DNA of 64,000 nucleotides. It comes from Edaphochlamys debaryana (Eukaryota > Chlorophyta > Chlorophyceae > Chlamydomonadales). This document shows, piece after piece, positions 56,572 to 64,000 of the stretch (positions are counted from its first letter, which is position 1; every line of letters begins with the position of its first letter). The notes beneath the pieces are model-generated. The model was not told where the DNA came from. It saw only the letters and a program-made list of their open reading frames with translations, and made no database searches. The stretch is taken from assembly GCA_016858145.1 (NCBI GenBank), contig JAEHOE010000092.1:434001-498000 (forward strand), read 5' to 3'. Position numbers and translations under genes: made by a program.

Positions 56572-56920
56572 CGAAGCGTTTAGACCTTTCCGGCACGAAG
56601 AGGGCGCTATGGAGCTGCCATGGTTTAGAGATGCCGTGCGGGCGGGGTGAGGCCAGGTGCGCTTGGCATTGGTCTGGCCGGGGCGCGTGTATGCTATGCT
56701 TTGTTGGGGTGGCGAGGAAGCCTCCCGTGCTCCTTCTCATGCAGCGTGCGCGACCTGCATGCGCGTTCCCCGCCACTCAGAGAGACTGCGCGACACGCAA
56801 CATAGTTACTGCAGCAATTTAGACACTGCGTAGGCAACCAGGCGGAGACAGAGGCGGTCTCAGCGTGCATCGCGGGCGCCTGCACGCCTCCTAGAGCCCT
56901 TTCCTCACGCACCAGAAGCC
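56572..56920. promoter_or_regulatory. Divergent promoter region, 349 bp
   Basis: Separates the ATGs of the minus-strand gene (56571) and the MWFE-like gene (56921). No specific element identified; assigned from geometry only. Confidence 0.35.
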
Positions 56921-57204
56921 ATGGGTTGGAACGCTATCCCCTCGCTCGCTATCATCACGGGCATTTGGACGGCTGGTCTGTTCGTGCTGGACCAGGTGCA
57001 GCTCATTCGCGAGACCAAGCCCGCTTGGGCTAACAACAAGGACCTGTGGCAGAAGGCGCTGTACCGGCGAGACTGGTACTTGCAGCGGGAAGAGGAGACG
57101 CTAGGTGAGCACGCTGCCTCGGTCCTGGGCTCGCTCCTCGCACGCTGGCCCTGCATGCATGCCTACGCCTGTGCTCCCCATGATTTGCAGCTATGGCCAA
57201 GTGA
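56921..57204 (+). CDS. Mitochondrial complex I MWFE (NDUFA1)-like subunit
   Basis: Exons 56921-57104 and 57191-57204 join through a one-base carry and give 65 residues: MGWNAIPSLAIITGIWTAGL, a charged middle, and DLWQKALYRRDWYL, ending AMAK-stop. Size (MWFE proteins are about 65-70 residues), the W near the start, a single N-terminal membrane helix (about 5-25) after an IP-x-L-x-II pattern, and the W-x-x-x-L-x-RRD C-terminal motif fit the MWFE membrane-arm subunit of NADH:ubiquinone oxidoreductase. The second exon encodes only four residues plus the stop, so it is easily missed by gene finders. A TGTAA lies 245 nt past the stop. The family call rests on pattern and size; another small single-pass mitochondrial subunit is the main alternative. 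Confidence 0.65.
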
Positions 57205-57341
57205 GATGGAGAGCGTGGGAGCGGCTGGAGCGGGGATGCTCGCTGATGATGGCTGGGCGCCCGGAGGGCTGTCTAGCCGCAGCGTGGCGCACGGGAGCTT
57301 ATGATGGGGCGTGTGGAGATTACTGGGAGCTAGCAGGGAAA

Positions 57342-57346
57342 TTACA
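57342..57346 (-). terminator. TGTAA polyadenylation signal of the TBC gene
   Basis: TTACA on the + strand, 127 nt beyond the minus-strand stop at 57473. Confidence 0.5.
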
Positions 57347-57448
57347 CGGGAGTCCGGGGCGAGGGACGGGGCCGGAGCGCGGGGGGTCGGCTTGGGTTTG
57401 AGCATCTGCACGTTGACACGCGATGCCCGCAAGGTTGCACGCGGGCTT

Positions 57449-57453
57449 GTAAC
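57449..57453 (+). terminator. TGTAA polyadenylation signal of the MWFE-like gene
   Basis: TGTAA in GGGCTTGTAACGC, just before the stop of the convergent TBC gene. Confidence 0.6.
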
Positions 57454-57472
57454 GCATAGATGAACGTCCCTG

Positions 57473-60400
57473 CTACGTCTTCTCCTGCTGCTGGCGCTGG
57501 CGCTGCTGCTGCTGCAGCTTGCGCCTCTCCATGAACTCCTGCGAAGGGAGCGAGGGGGAGGGCAGGGGGCAGGGGGCGAAGTCAGCGCTGGAGCGGGCCG
57601 GAGCCTTAGGGCGGGAAGCGAGGCAACGATGCTCTTCGAGGTTATTGGGCAGCAATGGCATGGGCGAAGCCAGCACTCAACGGACCTGTGCAGCGAACGC
57701 TGGGGCAATGGGGGTTGTTGCATGGCCACAGCGCACAGGGCAGCACGGCGGATCGGACACGCAGATGAGCTCCAACCCTTAAGCGCCGTGCACTGTATGC
57801 TAAGCAGCTCTACAGGGCTGGCCAACACCTATGGGGCAGCAGCAGTCCATCTACACCCCGACCCACATTCCGCTCCCCGAGTGGCCTCACCCGCACTTCG
57901 GCGGCCTTCTCGGCGCGTATGGCCTCCAGCCTCTCCATGGGCAGCGGCCCAATGCCGTCGAAAGCGACCGCCATAAGTCCGTCGATGTCGTACAGGTTGG
58001 CCACCCAGTCCTTGACCACACGCATGAAGTCGCCTGCGCGGGCGGGGGCAGACGATGGCGGGAGCCGCCCCGGGGCGGGTGTGTTTCGGGGCCATGACAA
58101 CGCCCACGAGCATGTGCCATTTTGGCTACCTAGCCAAGCCACTTCTAGCTGCCCATCGGACGGCCTGCCGCCCGGCCATGAATTGTAGGTACGCGCGCGT
58201 GGCCCACGCTGCCGTTAGCACCAGAGGGTGCTAGAGGGACAGCCTCGCCCATGCCCCTCTACCCTTTCCAGGGCACGCCTAGGGGCACGCATCACTGCCA
58301 GCAACGCCCGCCCACGCCTCCCTAAATGGAACGCCCGCCGCCGCCTCACCCGCGTTGTTGACCTGCAGCAGCGCGGCCTCGGCGCTCTTCATCAGCGCCA
58401 CAGCCACCCGGAAGATGACCTGCGGCCGTGTTGGCATGGTCGTGCGGGAGCGTCAGGCGGGGGACCGGCAGGGCGCCGCGCCCATCCATCCAAGCTGCGC
58501 CACAGACAGCGGCCTTTAGAGCCGCCATGCAAACCCCTTCCCACGGCCCCCACCCCGCCACCAAGGTGCTCCGAAGAGCCACGCACACCCCTGTCCAGTC
58601 CCCTCCCCTCCCGACCCCACCTTGGCGCCCTCTGACAGCACGGCGTCCAAGACCCGGCAGGCCGACTCGGCGGGCATGCAGCCCGTGTAGAGCGTCTGCA
58701 CAGGATGGCAGGGGCAGGCAAGCGCGGCCAGCACGGGTTGGCTACAAGCTAACAGCCCGCATCGCAGCCCGCGTCGCGGCGCGACCCTGGCAGCAAGGCG
58801 GAGCCACACAGGGGTCGGCCCCAAGGGGCAGCCGGGCCAGCCCAGGTTGCGTAAGGCCCCTAGCCGGTCCAGCGGTCTGGTCGGGCTCGAAGCAACCCAC
58901 AACTTGCCATGCGTTCTGCGCTTGACCCGGCCCTGTGCAAGCAGGTCCAGGGCCCCGCGCTACGCTCTGCAGTAGAGCCGCGCCGCACCCACCAGCACCC
59001 AGTCGGTGGCCAGCATGGAGGAGCACTAGGCCACGGGTCACATGGAGGAAACCCCGCACCAGCCGTACCATACCGCACCCACCAGGAACCAGTCGGTGGC
59101 CAGCAGGGAGGTGTCGCACTGCAGCTTGCGCATGTGGGCACCCAGGCGGGGCAGCTTCTCGTCCACCAGGAGCTGGGGGGGAGGAGGGGTAGGGAGGTGG
59201 GAGGGGAAAGGCCGAAACGGGGGGGAAGGGGGGGTTGAAGAGGAGTGTGACAGACCCGAGGGCCCGAGCACCGCGGCCCGTTGACGGTCTGCACAGGAAG
59301 GACCGCATGCTGGGCTCCTGGAACTCGGCCTCCTCAATCAGGCGCTGGCACAGCCCTGGCGCTGCCCTGGGTTTGCGCACACACGGAGGCATCAACGCAC
59401 CTGCAGCGTTCGCATCTCCACGTGACAGCCCGACAGGTTCTGGTTGAACGTGCCTGGTGGTGGGCAATGGAAACCGGCGTTAGCCGCCCTGTTACTGACA
59501 GCACTCAAGTCACGATGGCGTCCCCCAGGAAGGATTTCGAGCCCTCCATCTAGCCCACCCACAGAGCAGGACCAGGACCAGACCCAAAACCCACCTGCAA
59601 AGCAGATCCGCTCCACAAGCGCCACCAGGATCCAGAACGTGGCCTCCTGGTCCTTGTTGACGGCGAGCAAGACCAGGCCTGAGGAGGCAGAGGAGCGGCA
59701 CGTGGCCCCAAGGCCGCCAACTGATACGCGACTATTGGGCTCCCGCGCATCCGCGCCTTGTTTACTGACCGGATATGGCAAGTAATAAAGTGTGCTGCTC
59801 CCCGCGACTGCATCTGGCGAGCGCGTCGCACCTGCGATGTAGTTTAGGCCCTGGCAGTAGCCCACCACGGGGTTGTGGATGGAGAAGGCCAACAGGATGC
59901 GACGCATGGCGGCCTGGCCCTCGGGCGCTGCCAGGTACGGGTGGCCAGGGAAGGAGCGGGGCAGGTCCTGCAGGCGGAGGGGGGAAGGGGAGACGGGGAC
60001 GAGGTGTGTGAGGGCCGCTGCATGCATGGTGGCCGCCCTAACCTTGCTGCCGTCTTCCCACGTTCCCAGATCCATGCCTCTCACCAGCTCCACTTGCTCG
60101 GCGAACTTGGACATGGACGAGGCTTTGAGGAGGTTAGGATAGTAGTTGGGGCCGCCCTTCTCCGCCTTCAACTCGACGGAGCCAGAGATGATGGGCCACA
60201 CCCAGGCGCGGCAGCGCGGTGGGATGCCGCTGCGCACCAGCCGCTTCACCTGTGGGGAAAAGAGCAGTACAGCAGAAGTTGCGGAAGGTGGCGGGTCAAG
60301 AGAGGGATGAGGGGGCAGCGTGGAGCGCGAAGGGGTGGCCTAGGGTGCCGAGGGGTGGCGCGAAGCTCAAGGGTTGTGCTGCGTTATCCCCAAGGGCCCA

Positions 60401-60608
60401 GGAGCTTGCATGTTCCCCATAGACCAAGCGTTCCAAGCCGACGGACCTTGCTAGCGCTGGTGGGGAGCTTGTGCTTCTGCGCGAATTCGGCCCAGACCTT
60501 CTCCTGCATTACCCAAACGAGGCGGGCTCCATGAAGCTCCGCAAGCTTATGAGGAGGCACCCTAAGCTTAAAGTCATACGCATCGCTCAGCTCCGTGAAC
60601 GCATCCAT
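57473..60608 (-). CDS. TBC-domain Rab GTPase-activating protein
   Basis: Ten minus-strand exons join in phase: 60447-60608, 60043-60249, 59832-59967, 59595-59678, 59401-59453, 59083-59172, 58621-58695, 58350-58419, 57891-58033, 57473-57538 (361 residues). The TBC domain spans about 55-300: VRSGIPPRCRAWVWPIISGS at its start, the arginine finger in KDLPRSFPGHP, the glutamine finger in VGYCQGLNYIAG, ATFWILVALVERI, LPRLGAHM, and LATDWFLTLYTGCMPAES (compare TQWFL-F--PFE in the family). Both catalytic fingers are present, so it should stimulate GTP hydrolysis by a Rab in membrane traffic. The C-terminus is a short Gln/Arg helix. The start at MDAFTELSDAYDFK is the first ATG in frame without an upstream acceptor; an upstream exon is possible. 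Confidence 0.87.
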
Positions 60609-60694
60609 TTGCAGCTGCTGCTGTGTGTCGGGCCGCACTTCGGCGAATTGAAATGGAAGGAGGCGCGATGAACACAAGGTATGCAGCTGTACAC

Positions 60695-60699
60695 TTACA
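60695..60699 (-). terminator. TGTAA signal of the small membrane-protein gene
   Basis: TTACA on the + strand, 218 nt beyond the stop of the ORF at 60917. Confidence 0.4.
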
Positions 60700-60916
60700 G
60701 TTTCATGCTGTGTCCGAGGCGCCAAGGAAGTCTTCATGTCGCGTGCCTCAACCCGCCCCCGCCACCTCCTGCCCCCGCCTCTCTCCCCGAGCCTCGCCAA
60801 GCCCCACTGCGGCTAAACCCGTGCGCTATCATCCTCCCGCAACTCCAACGTGCTTCCAAGCCAAGAATCAGTGCCTACAAGCTATCCGCGGCCTGGCGCC
60901 GCGGCGCCCTGTCCGC

Positions 60917-61177
60917 TTACTCAGCGTCGCCACGCTTGCCGCGCTTCAGGCGGCGAAACAGCGCGCGAACCGGCCGTGTCGCAAAATCCATCACCGCCAC
61001 GACCGAGCCGATCGCGAGGAAGAGCGTCGCGTGACCGACGAGGAAAAAGTTGTTGGTCTTCGACTTCCGGCGACCTGAGGGCCCTCCATCCTTGCCATCG
61101 GGGCTCGAGTGCGGGTGCTGCAGCAGCGTCTCCACCGCCTCCGGGACGCTGCCCTGCCGCTTGGCCTCCTCCTCCAT
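60917..61177 (-). CDS. Small single-pass membrane protein, 86 residues
   Basis: One exon. A hydrophilic N-terminus (MEEEAKRQGSVPEAVETLLQ, then Ser/Pro/Gly and RRKSK) precedes one hydrophobic segment, FFLVGHATLFLAIGSVVAVM, and a strongly basic tail (TRPVRALFRRLKRGKRGDAE). The basic flanks and lack of a signal peptide suggest a tail-proximal anchor with the basic end on the cytosolic or matrix side. Not recognised. Support is modest: correct minus-strand TGTAA downstream and a sensible hydropathy profile. Confidence 0.55.
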   Translation of the reverse strand: MEEEAKRQGSVPEAVETLLQHPHSSPDGKDGGPSGRRKSKTNNFFLVGHATLFLAIGSVVAVMDFATRPVRALFRRLKRGKRGDAE

Positions 61178-61257
61178 GTCGGCGCTCGCAGGAGGCGAAG
61201 TTGGGCGGGCCCGAGGTGCGTGCAGGCGTTGGCCAGGCGCGAGCTATCGAAACGAGC

Positions 61258-61262
61258 TTACA
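61258..61262 (-). terminator. TGTAA signal, probably of the prolyl hydroxylase gene
   Basis: TTACA on the + strand, about 410 nt beyond the stop at 61674-61676 and upstream of the next minus-strand gene. Confidence 0.4.
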
Positions 61263-61673
61263 GAGCCACGACTTGAGTAATTGCTAGGCGAGCGTATGCG
61301 AGCGAAGTCGAGTTGCCTATTCCGGAACAGCGCCGACTCAGCGGGTCTTGAAGAAGAGCAGCGCTCAATCCCGGCATTCGTCACCGCCTCCCCGTGCCGC
61401 CGGCCCCGCCTCCCGCGCTTTATCGCCCCGTCGCCCCCTCACGCCCCGCAAGCCAATTCACGCGTCCGCCGAGCACGCCGAACCCGAGCATATACAGCAC
61501 GCACGCCGCTACAAGCAAGCTTTCCCCAGTCCCCCTGCCCATCCCGGCCACCCCTGCCCCTGGGCAGGCCGGAATCCAGTCCTCCCTCCGCCCCGCCGGC
61601 ACCTCTCGAAGCCCGCGGCGCCGACACCCACTCCCGGGGACGCCTTAAGAGCCTGCGTTGTTGTTGGTGCAAC

Positions 61674-63796
61674 CTAGGCCCTGGGCTTGACGGCCTTGCC
61701 GGCGCGCACCAGGCTGCGCAGGTTCCGGCGCTCGCACAGGATGTCCCCCTTGGGGCACTCCACGCAGTCGCCGCAGGACTTGCGGCAGATGCCTGCCGAT
61801 CCCACCATCTTGTCCTGTGCGGCAAAGGCGGCGGAACAGGAGGGAGCGGGGTGGACGTCTGCCCGCATGCTACTGGTCAGAACGTGCCACGGCCCTGTGT
61901 TCCCCTTGTTCCCCATGCTGGCCACCCGCACGCAGCGCAAGACCGCCCCGACCACCACCCCTCGCTGCGCACGCCACAGCGCCCCACCCCCCACCCAGCC
62001 CCCTTCCCGACGCACCATGTTGCTGGTGCACTCGCCCGCCGCCACCAGGGCTGCGCAGTCACTGGCGGTGTCAGTGCAGCGGGCTGCCTGGCTGAGGGCG
62101 TCGTACCGCCCCATGTACGGCTTGTTGTGGATCCACTTGGTGGCGGTCCACTTCATGCCCTGCACGCATCGAGGCGACGGGGGTGGGAGCTTTACAGCGG
62201 GCACGCACACGACGGGTGGCAACGCTCGACGAAACGGCGCCCGGAGAAGGGCAGCGCGCGGACACCAGACCCCGTGCCCCCCCCCCCAGTTACTCTGCAT
62301 GCGGCAGCGTGGGTCTACGGTACAGCATGGGGCAGATTTGCCCGGCCCCGTCCCCGGCCCTCGAAAGTACCTTGAGCGTGGGGCAGGAGGCGTGCAGCGC
62401 CTTGCGGTCACCCGCCTGCCCCATGATGTCCATGTCATAGAACAGCAGGGCCTGGGGTGGAGGGGTGGAAGGGGGAGGGGGGGGGGGGGGGGGGAGGTCG
62501 TTGTCAGGGAGCGAGTTACCCGTGACCCGAGCCCCCGTGGCCCGAGCCCCCGAGAGAGTAGCCCCGGAGAAGATTTGCATCCACTCCATAACGGCTGCGT
62601 GCGTACACACGAGCCCACTCACATCGCCTTTGCGCGGGCGCACGCTAATGCCCCACGCAGCCGCGCATTGGGACGGGTTGTCCAGGCGCTAGGGGGTGGG
62701 GGGGGGAGGGCCGGGGGAAGGGATGGGCATGAGCGAGGTCACGTCAGGGCCGGCCTGGGAGCGCCAGCAGCTGAGCCGCGGTTGGCTTGCGGACCATGTG
62801 GGTCCATGCCCGGGCCCATGCAGCTGCAGGGCCCAACACATCCCCGACAAGGTCTCTTTGATGAACCCGAACACACCTGCATATCTGCGTCGATGGGGTC
62901 CGCTAGGGGCAGGTTGGTCTCGCCGCCCTCGTCCACCTCTGCGGCGGGCACAGAGCACGCACGTGAAACCAACTCAGCACGGCCCTCATGCACGCCTGGC
63001 CACCGACCCTCGGAACCAGCTGACGCGCAGCATCCACTGCACGCAGCTGCACATGTTCGATGACTGAACGCTCGGCGCTAGCATACCTAATGCCACATGC
63101 TGGGGGAGGGGCGGGCAGGCCAGGGCGCACCCCCGAGCGGCGCACCCCACGCGCAGGGGCCGTCCTGGCACGCCTCAGGCACCATCGCATATTCGCATGC
63201 CACACACTGTCATTAGTACGGCATGCGTACGGCATTTACCCGCGAGGTACAGCAGTACGGTGGCGTAGCGGTTCCCGTTCTCCAGGTAGGCCTTGTGGTG
63301 CACGGGGTCATCAAACCAGTCCCTGGAGTGGAGAGCACAAATGAGGAAGGCTAACAAAGAAAGACCAGGCCCCGAATATCCGGGATGCGGAAGCAAACCC
63401 TGATACGTCAATGTCCCCTACTATGGAGGAATAGACATGTGCTGTTAACCACACCGGCCCTGCCCAGCCAGGCGCTCACCAGTGGGCGTCGTACTTCTGG
63501 CCGTTCTCATAGCGCAGGATCTGCGGGGCCGGAGCGGGTCAAAGGGTTCAGCAGGTATGCTGGCTGAAGGGCAGGTAGGGGAGCACGGAACACGGACCAG
63601 CACGCGTGCCACCTTTCCCCGAGTCGAAGATGACCCCCAGCCCAGGAGCCAAGCCTGGCAGCATTCCCAACCAAACATTCCTGCCTCATCCTGGGCCCGG
63701 CTCCGCACCTGGATTGGCTCGCCGTACTCCGGGGGCAGGTGCGTCCACTCCGCTATCCGCTCTTCGATGGCAGCAATCACCGGGTCCTCGCCACGC
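61674..63796 (-). CDS. Prolyl 4-hydroxylase catalytic domain with C-terminal ShK domain (5' end outside window)
   Basis: Eight minus-strand exons join in phase: 63709-63796, 63480-63520, 63240-63322, 62877-62938, 62623-62688, 62371-62451, 62016-62159, 61674-61814. They read RGEDPVIAAIEERIAEWTHL, PIQILRYENGQKYDAHWDWF, RYATVLLYLAEVDEGGETNL, RPRKGDALLFYDMD, ALHASCPTLKGMKWTATKWI. Iron ligands of the 2-oxoglutarate oxygenase fold are visible: H and D in DAHWDW and H in ALHASCP, with K in the KWTATKW block to bind 2-oxoglutarate. A six-Cys ShK module follows (CTDTASDC to CGDC), then a basic tail. The enzyme hydroxylates proline in cell-wall and matrix glycoproteins in the ER/Golgi. The N-terminal membrane anchor and first exons lie beyond 64000; 63797-64000 reads as intron. 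Confidence 0.9.
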
Positions 63797-64000
63797 CTGG
63801 AACGGGGGACGGGAGCAGGGGCCGCCTTGCTGTGCCCACCCGCCTTCTCCGACTGCGCAATCCCCGCAGGCCCCCGAGCGGAGGGGCGGTGGTCAGAGTC
63901 ACGGCCCTAGCGCGGCCCGCCGGCGGAACGCTTGCACCCGATCGCCGCGAGCCCGCAGGGGTGATTCAGCAGGAGCCGAGGGCGCAACGGGTATCCCCAC

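Noticed and set aside
59280..59360. Possible TBC exon reading RLIEEAEFQEPSMRSFLC on the minus strand
   Set aside because: It lies between exons that already join in phase (RTLQ to LLVDEK) as expected for the TBC fold; including it would interrupt the domain.
61281..63063. Long + strand ORFs opposite the prolyl hydroxylase
   Set aside because: GC-rich shadow frames antisense to well-supported exons; Arg/Pro/His-rich with no splice structure.
1..64000. CRISPR arrays, rRNA, tRNA genes, bacterial promoters
   Set aside because: No regularly spaced repeats, rRNA cores or convincing tRNA cloverleaf were noticed by eye; the DNA is eukaryotic nuclear in style. A tRNA scan would be needed to exclude single tRNAs.

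Overview
The window reads as nuclear DNA of a volvocine-type green alga (Chlamydomonas or Volvox relatives). It is very GC-rich. Genes are split by many short GT-AG introns. Coding regions carry long Ala/Gly/Pro runs, and TGTAA polyadenylation signals lie behind several genes. There is no bacterial operon structure, CRISPR array or rRNA. Exon models were built by hand from splice consensus plus reading-frame phase; those given with exon coordinates keep phase throughout unless noted.

Left third (1-25.9 kb, all + strand): the 3' end of an unknown gene; a Cys-rich multi-pass membrane protein (1347-4146); a tandem pair of paralogous orphan genes, the first broken (4591-5823) and the second intact (6419-8442); a LINE ORF1-like intronless ORF (9138-10067); a 132-residue unknown protein; a large Ala/Gly-rich MYND zinc-finger protein (to 15602); a plastid-targeted TPR protein with a twin-arginine signal (16342-21446); and an SLC35F6-like drug/metabolite transporter (22995-25856).

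Middle (25.9-43.8 kb): repeat-rich DNA. A tandem 0.89-kb duplication contains a degenerate piece of the upstream TPR gene and is fused to a block related to the sequence just upstream of the gene at 43.8 kb. Next comes a 12.6-kb, apparently young Ty3/Gypsy LTR element (29910-42492). Its 2512-residue Gag-Pol has intact protease, RT, RNase H and integrase motifs and an embedded PHD-type zinc finger. A second ORF of 467 residues, with a plastid-transit-like N-terminus, lies before the downstream LTR.

Right third (43.8-64 kb): a secreted NIDO-EGF protein ending in a bacterial-type PxKF-like domain (two GC-AG introns, freshly duplicated EGF exons). On the minus strand are a long Ala/Gly-rich orphan gene, a TBC Rab-GAP, an 86-residue single-pass membrane protein and a prolyl 4-hydroxylase with a ShK tail that runs off the window. 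A complex I MWFE-like gene lies between on the + strand. The NIDO protein (matrix) and the prolyl hydroxylase (wall glycoprotein modification) both serve the secretory pathway; nothing else suggests a functional cluster.

Several otherwise good coding regions contain single-base frame breaks (5.67, 13.93, 14.06 and 56.37 kb). Some of these may be assembly indels.
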